Positions 35,918 to 48,181 of a DNA stretch of 64,000 nt are shown here, in pieces (position 1 is the first letter of the stretch; every line of letters begins with the position of its first letter). The notes under the pieces were generated by a model that was not told the origin of the DNA, searched no databases, and worked only from the letters and a program-made list of their open reading frames with translations. A program made the translations under genes and the position numbers. The stretch is from the NCBI GenBank assembly GCA_940671915.1, contig CALNVZ010003429.1, positions 29,177,247 through 29,241,246 of the forward strand, given 5' to 3'. The stretch comes from Paracentrotus lividus. Its lineage: Eukaryota > Echinodermata > Echinoidea > Camarodonta > Echinidae.

Positions 35918-36740
35918 TAGTCCCACGCTATGTATTTTGTGTATGTACTTAAACGACGATTGACAAGAAAGCACACAAAATACATGTTTGCCAAATATCA
36001 CAGAAACATCGTAGATATACTTCTAAATAAGATACAAGATACAAGATAGCCACAGAAATTCAGAGAAGACGACGAACTGGGTTGAAAGTTAGATGTTCCA
36101 AAAAAAAATCAAATTATGATAGTAGGCTTGCTTTAATTTCATAAATCATCAAATTAGTTTGTAATTGCCTTTATAGCCTGATTACCTAAATTGTTTATAT
36201 CGATGGAAGATTAAAGGGAAAACGTCACCAAATTTGTAAAAAGAACATTTTAGATCTCATTAGATATTTTACTGATTTTTTTTTTTTTAATCAGCCTTGG
36301 AGTGAGACAACCTCGCATGACCTTGTTAGCATAATGATACATTGTCCCACATGATGTATTTTGTGTATGTACTTAAACGACGAATTACCAAAAAGCACAC
36401 TAAATACATCTCTACCAAATATCACAGCAACATCGCATTATACTACCACATTAGATCCAAGATACAAGATAGTCACATAAATTCAGAGAAGACGACAAAT
36501 TGATGAAAGTTAAAATCAAATTATGCTAGTAGCCTTGCTTCAATTACGTTAATCATTAAATGAGTTTTTAATTGCCTTTGGAGCCTGATTACCAAAATTG
36601 TTTATTCAGATGGAAATTTTAGGAGATATCATGACCAAATGCGTAAGTAGCACATTTAAAATCTCAATAGATATTTTACTGAAAGTTTTAAGAAATTTTT
36701 TTCAACCTTGGAGAAAGACAAAAAGAGAAAATAATCAGCG
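35918..36740 (+). repeat. Tandem duplication, ~410 bp unit
   Basis: Two copies, about 35918-36330 and 36331-36740. They share TATTTTGTGTATGTACTTAA, GATACAAGATAG and AATTCAGAGAAGACGAC. No coding content. Confidence 0.75.
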
Positions 36741-36879
36741 GCCTCTTGCGCCCATGCCTATATATCTGTCAACATGGCCCCGCCTTCAGTTCCCCCATTG
36801 GTTGTACATATCATAAACATACGTGTACTGTGGCCAAAACTCGTCCAAGATGACGTCACTCAGAACATAGCAAATACAT

Positions 36880-39424
36880 TGAAAATTGATGGAATAGAAA
36901 GCAAAACGAATAAAACAAGGAATACATAAGAAATGATGAAATAGAAGATGAAAGAAGGGGAAAACAAAGAAATACATAAGAAATGATGAAATAGAAGATG
37001 AAAGAAGGAGGAAAAACAAAGAAATACATAAGAAATCGATAGAAGAGAAAGGAAATAAAGATTAAACAAGGAAATACATGAGAAATTATCGAAAATAAAG
37101 AAGGGAACACAAAGAAATACATAAGAAATGATGAAATAGAAGATGAAAGAAGGAGAAAAACAAAGAAATACATAAAAAAAATTGATAGAAGAGAAAGCCT
37201 TAAAGATAAAACAAATAAATACATAAGAAATAATGAAATCGAAGCTGAAAGATTGAGAAAAAACAAAGAAATACATAACAAATTGATAGAAGATAAAGAA
37301 AACAAAGATAAAACAAAGAAATACATAAAAAATAATGAAACAGAATATGAAAGAAGGGGAAAACAAAGAATTACATAAGAAATCGATAGAAGAAAAAGGA
37401 AAGAAAGATAAAACACGGAAAATACATAAGAAATGATATAAAATAAAGAAGGGAAAACAAAGAAATACATAAGAAATGATGAAATAGGAAATGAAGGAAG
37501 GAGAAAAACAAAGAAATACATAAGAAATTGATAGAAGAGAAAGGAAAGAAAGATCAAATAAGGAAATACATGAGAAATTATCGAAAATAAAGAAGGGAAC
37601 AGAAAGAAATACATAAGAAATGATGAAATAGAAGATGAACGAAGGAGAAAAACAAAGAAATACATAAAAAAAATTGATAGAAGAGAAAGCAAATAAAGAT
37701 AAAACAAAGAAATACATAAGAAATAATGAAATCGAAGCTGAAAGATTGAGAAAAACAAAGAAATACATAAGAAATCGATAGAAGAAAAAGGAAAGAAAGA
37801 TAAAACACGGAAAATACATAAGAAATGATTTAAAATAAAGAAGGGAAAACAAAGAAATACATAAGAAATGATGAAATAGAAAATGAAAGAAGGAGAAAAA
37901 CAAAGAAATACATAAGAAATTGATAGAAGAGAAAGGAAAAAAAGATAAAACAAAGAAATACATAAGAAATGATGAAATAGAAGATGAAAGAAAGGGAAAA
38001 CAAAGAAATACATAATAAATGATGAAATAGAAGATGAAAGAAGGAGAAAAACAAAGGAATACATACAAAATTGATAGAAGAGAAAGGAAACAAAGATAAA
38101 ACAAAGAAATACATAAGAAATAATGAAATAGAAGATGAAAGACTGAGAAAAACAAAGAAATACATAAGAAATCGATAGAAGAGAAAGGAAAGAAAGATAA
38201 AACAAGGAAGTATATAAGAAATGATATAAAATAAAGAAGGGAAAACAAAGAAATACATAAGAAATGATGAAAAAGATGATGAAAGAAGGAGAAAAAAAAT
38301 ACATAAGAAATTGATAGAAGAGAAAGTAAAGAAAGATAAAACAAAGAAATACATAAGAAATTGATAGAAGAGAAAGGAAACAAAGATAAAACAAAGAAAT
38401 ACATAAGAAATAATGAAATAGAAGATGAAAAAATTGAGAAAAACAAAGAAATACATAAGAAATCGATAGAAGAGAAAGGAAAGAAAGATAAAACAAGGAA
38501 GTGTATAAGAAATGATATAAAATAAAGAAGGGAAAACAAAGAAATACATAAGAAATGATGAAATAGAAGATGAAAGAAGGAGAAAAAAAATACATAAGAA
38601 ATTGACAGAAGAGAAAGGAAACAAAGATAAAACATAGAAACATATAAGAAATGATGAAATAGAAGATGAAAGAAGGGGGAAAACAAAAAATACATAAGAA
38701 ATCGATAGAAGAAAAAGGAAAGAAAGATAAAAACAAGGAAATACATAAGAAATGATATAAAATAAAGAAGGGAAAACAAAGAAATACATAAGTAATGATG
38801 AAATAGAAGATGAAAGAAGTAGAAAAAAAATCATTAGAAATTGATGGAAGAGAAAGGAAAGAAAGATAAAAACAAAGAAATACATAAGAAATGATAAAAT
38901 AGAAGATGAAAGAACGGGAAAACAAAGAAATACGTAAGAAATTGGTAGAATAGAAAGGAAAGAAAGATAAAACAAGGAAACATATAAGAAATCAAAGAGA
39001 ATAAAGAAGGGAAAACAAAGAAATACATAAGAAATGATGAAATAGACGATGAAAGAAGGATGAAAAACAAAGAAATACTTAAGAAATCGATAGAAGAGAA
39101 AGGAAAGAAAGATAAAACAAGGGAATACATAAGAATTGATAGAAAATAAAGAAGGGAAAACATAGAAATACATAAGAAATTATGAAATAGAAGATGAAAG
39201 AAGGAGAAAAACAAAGAAATACATAAGATTTTGATAGAAGAGATAGGAAAGAAATATAAAACAAGGAAATACATAAGAAATGATAGAAAATAAAGAAGGG
39301 AAAACAAAGAAATACATCAAAAAATGATGAAATAGAAGATGAAAGAAGGAGAAAAACAAAGAAATACATAAGAAATTGATAAAAGAGAAAGGAAAGAAAG
39401 ATAAAACAAGGAAATACATAATAG
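36880..39424 (+). repeat. Satellite with 144 bp three-part higher-order unit
   Basis: Every subunit ends in AAATACATAAGAAAT. Three kinds alternate: A, starting GATGAAATAGAAGATGAAAG (51 bp); B, TGATAGAAGAGAAAGGAAAG (50 bp); C, GATATAAAATAAAGAAGGGA (43 bp). A+B+C = 144 bp = 48 codons, so a frame free of stops stays open for up to 689 codons on the minus strand (36856-38925). The Phe/Leu/Ser-rich 'protein' has no signal or domain and is not called a gene. The array is purine-rich on the plus strand. Confidence 0.9.
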
Positions 39425-39531
39425 TATAATAATGATTTCAGCAGTGGACGATCGTGAGCAGTCAACGCGTTGACTGTGCACTTCCGGTCGACTAGAACTA
39501 AGTTCACGTTGACGCGATCGAAAACTCCCTA
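39425..39531. repeat. Junction segment with 18 bp palindrome
   Basis: ATAGTATAATAATGATTTCA to GACGCGATCGAAAA. It contains the perfect palindrome CAGTCAACGCGTTGACTG (39459-39476). The same segment follows the satellite again at about 41172-41296 and 41714-41823. Confidence 0.85.
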
Positions 39532-39787
39532 TTATCCGTGGCTAGAACGTGCTGAACGTAAATGCGCGCCCGTTCTGCTATAAAAACCTAACCCGTTTTT
39601 GCCAGACTTCATGCGTCTTCGTAACTTGAAGCTGATATTGATTATGCAATGCTCGTTTGTAAGACGACCTCCCACATCTTTAGAACGATTGAAGTACGGC
39701 AATTTCGTTTGAAGTAGGTCCATCTTCGTCGTCTGAGGTACGTTGCCACCACGTTAAATGTTAGAACGAGATGGGGCCCGATTTTTG
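39532..39787 (+). mobile_element. Harbinger-like element, internal fragment
   Basis: Matches 29757-30010 of the longest copy (TTATCCGTGNCTAGAACGTG, TTCGTAACTT, CGAGATGGG). It ends abruptly where satellite text resumes at 39788. Confidence 0.75.
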
Positions 39788-39827
39788 ATGAAATAGACGA
39801 TGAAAGAAGGATGAAAAACAAAGAAAT

Positions 39828-40855
39828 CATATCAATTCTACTCCACGTGAAATGTAAATCTAACGTATGACATTAAATCTTAACATAAAGACGCGTCCAT
39901 TATTTGAGGGGAGGGGAAAACGCAACATTTAATTCATGAGTTTTAGTGGAAGATGCATCGCAGCTGAAAAACAAACCCGGCGCTAACGGCGGGAAAGCGA
40001 CCGGATTGAACAACTGCAATTGCCAATTATTAACTTAGCGCAAAAAAAATCGCCTAAGAAAACTTCCCTGTCGGGTTAAAATGGAATTGTCTTTGTCGAT
40101 CCGTTCGAGGAAATTAGTCGCTGGACATGAAATAAATAATTGGAACTTTTATCATAGTTTTTTCGTAGGGTAGATGCTTCAGACCAGATTTGGGGAAAAA
40201 GACATCTTGCAAGCCTATAAACACCATTGTGCTAAAGTTGTAATCAGAATCTTTATTTTTCACATAGATTGATGGTTCCTAACATTATTGATATAAATAG
40301 TGATCTTGCAGCATTCTTGCTGAAAGTATCGCCCGTCCACATTCGATAGCATTGTGATATGCGGAAATATTTGACCCATCGAAGTTAAAGATTCCTTTGT
40401 GATAATGTTTCAAAGATGACAGGATTTTTTATTTAAGCCAATCGAAGATGAATGTACCAGTATTGGAAAGCTGGATTCAAGCTTTAAAAGCTGCTTGAAA
40501 TCATTAAGGTGTAATATAATTATGCTTAATCCGAGGAAGATGACTAAATGCAGCGTATGAGCTATTTGGAGAGCAAATTGGCCATATTCGTATCGGTGAA
40601 TTTTGATCTTACTAGGATTTCGAATTGGACCAGTGACGAGGACTTTTTTCCCCTTTGCAATAAGCTTATTCCTATATTTTTGAAATTCGGACTCTTAGCG
40701 TACTGTATTCAAGTTATCTTTCTTTGAAAAGATATGTTACCTGCGCCCATAATCAAGAAACAAAATGAAAAAACTGTGCAAAAATACAAAAAGTCTATGG
40801 CGGTTCGCTTTGCGTAGAGTGATAGAGCCCTCTTCACCCCTTAAGTTTTACAAAT
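39828..40855. mobile_element. ~1 kb TIR element, copy 2, inside the satellite
   Basis: Colinear with 6082-7092 but peppered with single-base insertions and deletions. Left flank: satellite text ending AACAAAGAAAT. Right flank: ACTTTAAGAAATCGATAG. The uninterrupted satellite at 39067-39090 reads AAGAAATACTTAAGAAATCG. Confidence 0.8.
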
Positions 40856-41171
40856 AGATGATAATGACTTTAAGAAATCGATAGAAGAGAAAGGGAAAGA
40901 AAAGTTAACAAGGAAATACATAAGAATGATGAAAATAAAGAAGGGGAAAATTAGAAATACATAAGAAATGATAAAATAGAAGATGAAAGAAGGACGAAAA
41001 ATCAAAGAAACACAGTAATAATTTATGAAAATAGAAGATGAAAGAAGGAGAATAAACAAAGACAACATAATAAATTATCGAAAATAGAAGATGAAAGAGG
41101 GAAAAACAAAGAATACATTAAGAATGTGATAGAAGAGAAAGGAAAGAAAGATAACAAACAAGAAAATACAA
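40856..41171 (+). repeat. Satellite array, error-prone segment
   Basis: Same A/B/C subunits as 36880-39424 but with many one-base indels that break the frame. It lies next to the assembly gap. Confidence 0.8.
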
Positions 41172-41296
41172 TAATAGTATATTATAATGATTTCAAGGCA
41201 GTGACGATCGTGAGAGTAACGCGTTGACTGTGCACTTCCGGTCGATCTAGACCAAAGTTCACGTCGACGCGAATCGAACATGCTCAGTTGGAAAAC
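41172..41296. repeat. Junction segment, second copy, indel-ridden
   Basis: Copy of 39425-39531 with lost bases (GTGAGAGTAACGCGTTGACTG). It ends at the N run. Confidence 0.75.
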
Positions 41297-41321
41297 NNNN
41301 NNNNNNNNNNNNNNNNNNNNN
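41297..41321. other. Assembly gap, 25 N
   Basis: Twenty-five N between the second junction segment and a tail of the ~1 kb TIR element. Nothing can be said about the missing sequence or its true length. Confidence 1.
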
Positions 41322-41420
41322 AAAAAACTGTGCAAAATACAAAAAGTCTATGGCCGCGTTCGCTTTGCGTAGAGTGATAGCGCCCTCTTCCCCTTAAGTT
41401 TACAACTAGAAATGATATGA
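41322..41420 (+). mobile_element. ~1 kb TIR element, tail only (copy 3)
   Basis: Matches 6993-7092 base for base over most of its length (AAAAAGTCTATGGCCGCGTT). It then runs into satellite text at ACTTAAGAAATCG, the same junction as copy 2. Confidence 0.8.
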
Positions 41421-41823
41421 CTTAAGAAATCGATAGAAGAGAAAGGAAAGAAAGATAAAACAAGGAAATACATAAGAAATGATAGAAAATAAAGAAGGGA
41501 AAACATAGAAATACATAAGAAATGATAAAATAGAAGATGAAAGAAGGAGAAAAACAAAGAAACACATAATAAATTATGAAATAGAAGATGAAAGAAGGAG
41601 AAAAACAAAGAAACACATAATAAATTATGAAATAGAAGATGAAAGAAGGAGAAAAACAAAGAAATACATAAGAAATTGATAGAAGAGAAAGGAAAGAAAG
41701 ATAAAACAAGAAAATACATAATAGTATAATAATGATTTCAGCAGTGGACGATCGTGAGCAGTCAACGCGTTGACTGTGCACTTCCGGTCGACTAGACCAA
41801 AGTTCACGTCGACGCGATCGAAA
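41421..41823 (+). repeat. Satellite array and third junction segment
   Basis: Clean A/B/C-type units (41421-41712), then the junction segment with CAGTCAACGCGTTGACTG (about 41759-41776). Confidence 0.85.
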
Positions 41824-42163
41824 ACATGCGTCTTCGTAACTTGAAGCTGATATTGATTATGCAATGCTCGTTTGTAAGACGTCCTCGCATATCATTAGAA
41901 CGATTGAAGTACGGCAATTTCGTTTGAAGTAGGTCCATCTTTGTCATCTGAGGTACGTTGCAACCCCGTTAAATGTTAGAATGAGATGGGGCCCGATTTT
42001 TTAAAACACTTTTTTGAAGAAAAAAAAAGGTCGAGCTCGTCCATGAAGTTTGAAACAGATCTTAAGAAGTATTTACTACGGCCATTCAGTTTAAACACAG
42101 ACTATGCCCATTCGGTAAAATTTGCAAGGACGTAGTAGGAACGAGCTCAGTGTGACGGGGGTA
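41824..42163 (+). mobile_element. Harbinger-like element, right end
   Basis: Follows 29836-30170 of the longest copy and ends CTCAGTGTGACGGGGGTA at 42163. TTA (42164-42166) follows, as the TWA rule expects. The left part is missing. Confidence 0.8.
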
Positions 42164-42166
42164 TTA

Positions 42167-42686
42167 GACGGATAAGGAAGGTCGGACTTATCATAATAAT
42201 GAAAATATGTATATCACTGGGATATTCTTGTGTCGCCATTTTCATAACGACATAATTTATACTCAAGGTGTTATCAAATAGAACAGATCATAGGCCAAAT
42301 TATGAAATAGTGATATTACTAGCGAATTATTGTTATTTATATTTAATACATATTTAGTATTGGCAATGTTGGGGTTTGCACTTACAAATACTGAAGCGAT
42401 TGAAATCCTGAAAACACTTCATGTTGCAAATATTGAAGGACGTTGTGGGACAGATTCCTGTAGTGTTGAACATGGAAACATTTAATCATTTTGACATTGA
42501 AATGGCTAATTATGATTGATGTTACTATTTCTAATTATGTATATACACATATACATGTGTATACATGTGCCAAGCTTTCGGCTTTATATAGCCGAAAGTT
42601 TGGCAAAATAGAGTGATTTTTTTTTTCAGCAACGCCAATCTCCTCTTGTTTTTATTTCCACTACATTTTGCAACAAGAAGCAGTAG

Positions 42687-42739
<53 letters not shown>
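42167..42739. other. Intergenic with a strong hairpin and CA/TA microsatellite
   Basis: The hairpin 42569-42604 has 15 bp arms (GCCAAGCTTTCGGCT with one G-T) and loop TTATAT. The text after it (GCAACGCCAATCTCC) reappears inverted at 48040-48055, beside another TTTGCCAAGCTTTCGGC. (CA)n/(TA)n at 42688-42738. Confidence 0.7.
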
Positions 42740-43727
42740 CAGTGGTGGCCGAAATTATTAGAACACCTGAACCTAAACAAAGTCTATGGGATTATCAATG
42801 CCCTAGTTCATTTGCCGAAATCAGATTGAAGATATCTTTTGTGTGCCATGAGCTTTCATGACTTTTTAGCATAGGGTCTTACGTATATGTTAATACCAAA
42901 TTTGTATAGTTTCGACGATCTGGTAATGCGCAGCATTAAAAATAGTTGCGCTATGCGCTTTTGGTTTCCCCATAGACTTGTGTATTAAACATGCAGTCCA
43001 AATGCAAAAAAGTAAAATGCCAATTACATATGCCGATTGCTCAAAAAGTATTTGAGGTAAAAGTATTAAAATTAGCAGGCTTATTCATTCTAATATACTT
43101 CAAATACCTGCCAAGTTTCAGCAAATTTGGTCAAATGGGGAGGGTGGATTTGCCCCCACCCTTGGTGGTGAGATGACCAAAATAACCATGCCCACTGAAG
43201 GTTAACACTATTTTTTTAATTTAATGAAGGCACTCCTTGTAAAACGTATATTTTTAGAAGGAAATCTCACGAGCAATTCAAATGTGTTGAAATATTAAGG
43301 GTCATTGGAACAATGGACTTAAATAAGGGCACTGGATTAGAAATTTGGGGCCCTTCAAAAATAATTTGAAAATCCCCTCATAAAATGTAACTACCCTGTG
43401 TTGTTATGAATGCAATTTTTGACATCCTCAGGAAATTTACTTTCAGAATATATATACTCTTGTAGGGAGAGGCTTAAATTGTTTGACGTTATGACACTTT
43501 GATCCTGAAAGGGGCAAGATTTTTAAATTTTTCAATTGGGGTTGTAACACAAAAAAGGGCGACTTGGGGGCGAGTTCCCAACGCATGGCTTTGTTATTTA
43601 GCTTTTAAAGCATAATGATGATACCCAGAGGCATTCCAACCATTTTATAGGTATTTAAATGGTCAACTGAATGACAATTATTAAAATCATTTAAATATGC
43701 TTGGTGTTCTAATAATTTTGGCCACCA

Positions 43728-43730
<3 letters not shown>
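42740..43730 (+). mobile_element. Tc1-type MITE, copy 1
   Basis: CAGTGGTGGCCGAAATTATT at the left and its inverse at the right, with TA on both sides inside a (TA)n tract. The CAGTGGTGGCC end and TA target fit Tc1/mariner. No transposase frame. Confidence 0.9.
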
Positions 43731-43763
<33 letters not shown>

Positions 43764-43802
43764 GAGATCCGAAATGAAGATGAGAAATCTTCTATCTCAA
43801 CT

Positions 43803-44600
43803 ATATGAAGAGCTTGGTTCCAAAAGGGACTAAATCCATATTTGACCAAAGTTCACTTTTTAAGCTAAATATATGCACCTAGTACAAGGGATTAAAATGC
43901 CCAACATCGCATTCCAAAAATTTTTTTGGAGAAAAATATTTTGATGTTTCAAATTTCTGTTTCATTCAAAGAGGGACTAAATCCAAAACAGTTTCATTCC
44001 AAAAGGGACTAAATCCAGTCTGTAGATTCTAAATATCTTAACTTTAACAATGTTCCCTTCGGATATATATTCTGATTTTCGCACACAGGCTGTAGATATT
44101 GATCTAAGATCTTGAAAGAAAATTTGAATAATTTTGATTAATTTTTAAGAATTTTATAAATATTCTTGGATTTAGTCCCTTTTGGAATGAAATATTTGAA
44201 CTGACCGAAAATCAAATTTTTGGCGAAAAAAAAATTTCTTCAAAATTCATAATGTTTAGTTTTATTTTATTCATACACGTTCAGAATAACATTTAAACAC
44301 ATGTTTAGCTTACCAAAAACTTCAAGTAGGCAAAATAATTGGGAAAATAGACGATTTACGGGAGTTTCATTCCAAAAGGGACTAAATCCATAGAAATTGA
44401 AATTTCAAAAATTCATGAAAAAAAAATTGTATAGCTAGATTTTTTGTCATTGTTATTAAAATGGTCTAAGGCAATTGAACTAGCATGTGTACCAAAATTA
44501 AGTCATATGGTTCACGGTAAAGTGATAAATAAAAAATCAGTGATTTACTCGAAATCTCCAAAAGTGGATTTAGTCCCTTTTGGAAACAAACTCTTCATAT
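43803..44600. mobile_element. Inverted-repeat element with CCAAAAGGGACTAAATCC motif
   Basis: The ends are ATATGAAGAGCTTGGTTCCA and the inverse (43803 on; to 44600). The motif CCAAAAGGGACTAAATCC or its inverse recurs inside at about 43823, 43997, 44164, 44371 and 44569. The element sits between TA tracts. A diverged relative is at 62970-63590. Confidence 0.75.
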
Positions 44601-44667
44601 TCTAATTATGAAGGAGAACCGCATACGTAAATCACCGCATACGTAAGTCTGATCACATATTAATATA

Positions 44668-44726
<59 letters not shown>

Positions 44727-44766
44727 ATATATATATATATATATATGTATAATATACATACATATA

Positions 44767-45774
44767 CAGTGGTGGCCAAAATTATTCGAACACCAAGTAA
44801 ATTTAAATATTTAAATGATTTTAGTTGTTTGCATTCAGTTGACCATTTAAATACCTTTAAAATGCCTGGAATGTTTTCAAAAGTCATTATTATACTTTAA
44901 AGAGTAAATAACATAGTCATGCGTTTGGAACTCGCCCCCAAATCGCATTTTTTTTTTTGAGTTACGCTACCAATTGTGAAATCAAAAAAAATCTTGCCCA
45001 TATCGGGCTTAAAGTGTCATAACGTTAGAAAATATCAAGTCTCTCAATACAATAGTATACATTTTCTGAAAAGAAATATGAGAATGTCAAAGGTGTCATT
45101 CACAATACGATAGGGTGACGCAGTAACATGTTCTGTGGGAGTTTTTTTAATTAGTTGTGAGGGGCCCCAAATTTTTAATTTAGAGCCCCCATTTAAGTCC
45201 CCTTTTCCTCTGACCCTTAATATTTCAACATATTTGAATTGTTCATGAAATTTCCTTGTAAAAAATATACATGAACATGGAGTTTCTTCATTTAATGAAA
45301 AACTAGTCTTAACCTTCAATGAGCATGGTTATTTTGGTAATCTCACCACCAAGGGAGAGGGCGAATCCACCCCTCCCCATTTGATCAAATTTTCTGAAAC
45401 TTGGCAGGTATTTGAGGTATATTAAAATGAAAAAACCTGCTTAGTTTCATACTTCTACCTGAAATATCTTTTGAGCAATCGGCAAATGTAATTGGCATTT
45501 TACTTTTTTTTTTACATTTGGACTACATGTTTAATACGCCAGTCTATGGAGAAACCAAAAGCGCTTAGTGCAACTATAATGTTGCGCATTACCAGATGGC
45601 GAAACTAAATAAATTTGATATCAAAATATACGTAAGACCCTATGCTAAAAAGTCATGAATGCTCAAGGCACACAAACGATATCTTCAATCTCATTTCGAC
45701 AAATGAACAAGGGCATCGATAATCCCATAGATTTTGTGTAGGTACAGGTGTTCTAATAATTTTGGCCACCACTG
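44767..45774 (-). mobile_element. Tc1-type MITE, copy 2 (inverted)
   Basis: Same TIR as copy 1, in the opposite orientation, with TA at both junctions. It lies after a (TA)n tract of about 80 bp (44665-44765). Confidence 0.9.
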
Positions 45775-45780
45775 TATATA

Positions 45781-46658
45781 CAGTGTGTCCCACAAAAAAT
45801 GCTAATGGCACTTTAGATGGATATAATATTAAAATTACAAAACTATATTGTGTATAACTTTACACCCGTAAACTACCATTCGTTTTCTGCCCCTGGATGA
45901 AATTTTATGTGATATGGTCCAAGAATCCAAAAGATATGAGCATTTTGTCATTACACATCGGGAAACCTCTCCATCCAAGTTTGTATTGAGTAGTACCGGA
46001 TGTGTCGAATAAAAGAAACCCAAGTTTGATCATTAATACTTTGAAAAATATTTCAGTAGTATTTATGAAATTTATATCACTGTAAAGTGCAACTCATTAC
46101 CATTCTAATGATATGTCCCTCAGCTCACCAATATTGCGCATCGCTGAACCTCATTGTTCTGAAAAGGTTTTGCAAAATTGTGAGTGCTTCACTTGACGCT
46201 CATTGAAGATCAAAGTTGGGTTTCCACGTAGTATTTTGAATAACGCATCTCAAGAAGCACGAAAGTGAACACTCACAATTTTGCAAGACTTTTTTGAGAA
46301 CAATGGGGTTCAGCGATGCGTGGTATTGGTGATCTGAGAGACATATCATTCGAATGGTAATGATTTGCACTTTACAGAGATATAAACTACTGAAATATTT
46401 TGCAAATTATTAATGATCAAACTTGGGTTTCGTTTATTCAATATACCCGGTACTACTGAATACAAAATTTGGAGGGAGAGGTTTCCTGATGTGTGATGAA
46501 AAAATGCTCATATCTTTGTGATTATTGGACCATATCACATACAATTTCATCCATTTGCAGGAAATGAATTGTGTTTACGGGTGTAGAGTTATAATCAATA
46601 TAATATTGTAATTTTAATATTATACTCATCTAAAGTACATTTTTTGTGGGACACACTG
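45781..46658. mobile_element. Foldback element with CAGTGTGTCCCACAAAAAAT ends
   Basis: The two arms (about 45781-46215 and 46225-46658) match almost throughout: AATATTAAAATTACAA, TTTACACCCGTAAAC, TATGAGCATTTT, CCCAAGTTTGATCATTAAT, GCATCGCTGAACC. Mariner-like ends; no transposase. Confidence 0.85.
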
Positions 46659-46670
46659 TTTGTATATCTA

Positions 46671-47635
46671 CAGTGGTGGCCAAAATTAGTAGAACACCCG
46701 AAGCTACACAAAGTCTATGTGATTCTCAATTTATATTACATTTACTGAAGCAAATTTAAGGATAACTTTTTGGTGCCGACAGCTTTCATGACTTTTTAGC
46801 ATAGAGTCTTATGTATCTTGTGATACCAAATTTATATGGTTTCGACAATCAGGTAATGCGCAGCTTTAAAAATCATTGCGCGATGCGCTTTCAGTTTCCC
46901 CAAAGACCCTGTATTAAACATGAAGTAGAAAATACAAAAACGTGAAATGCCAATTGCATATGCCGAAAGCTAAAAAAATGTGAAAGACATGTGAAACTTT
47001 GCAGGCTTATTCATTTTTACATGCCTCAAATACATGCCAAGTTTCAGAAAAATTTGGTTTCAATGGGAGGGGGTAGATTGGCCCCATCCCCTGGTCGTGA
47101 GATAAACAAAATAACCTTACCAATATAATGTTATTATTATTTTTCATGAAATGAATAATTTTACTTATAAATGAAAATATTTTAAAAGGAAATTTCATGA
47201 GCAATACAAATATGGTGAAAAATTAAGGGTCACAATAAGGGGGGCTTAAAAAGGGGCTCCGAATCAAAGATTTCGGGCCCCTCAACAATAATTTAAAAAT
47301 CCCCACATAAGATATTTCTTCTTTAACCTACGTTATTATGAATGTCATTTTTGACATTCTCGGGAAATTTCCTTTAAGAAAATGTTTACTTCTGTAGAAT
47401 TGTTGACATTATGAATGTTTGATCCCGATATGGGCAAGATTTGTACATTTTTCAATTGGTGGCGTAACACAAAAAATGGCTACTTTGGGGCGATTTCCAT
47501 ATTTAGTTTTTAAAGATTAACTATGTCCTTCGGAGACATTCCAACTATTTTATAAGTATTTAAATGGTCAACTGCATGAAAATAACTAAAATAATTTAAT
47601 AATGCTTGGTGTTCTAATAATTTTGGCCACCACTG
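46671..47635 (+). mobile_element. Tc1-type MITE, copy 3
   Basis: Same orientation and TIR as copy 1 (CAGTGGTGGCCAAAATTAGT; inverse at 47605-47635). TA follows; CTA precedes. Confidence 0.9.
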
Positions 47636-48180
<545 letters not shown>

Positions 48181-48181
48181 A

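Noticed and set aside
36856..38925. 689-codon minus-strand ORF as a membrane protein gene
   Set aside because: It is the 144 bp satellite in translation; the unit length is a multiple of three, and overlapping frames give equally long ORFs.
36880..41715. CRISPR-like array
   Set aside because: Units have no unique spacers and the genome is eukaryotic; it is a satellite.
43731..44765. (TA)n tracts as promoters
   Set aside because: Long TA microsatellites are at every MITE junction and show no associated transcript start or gene.
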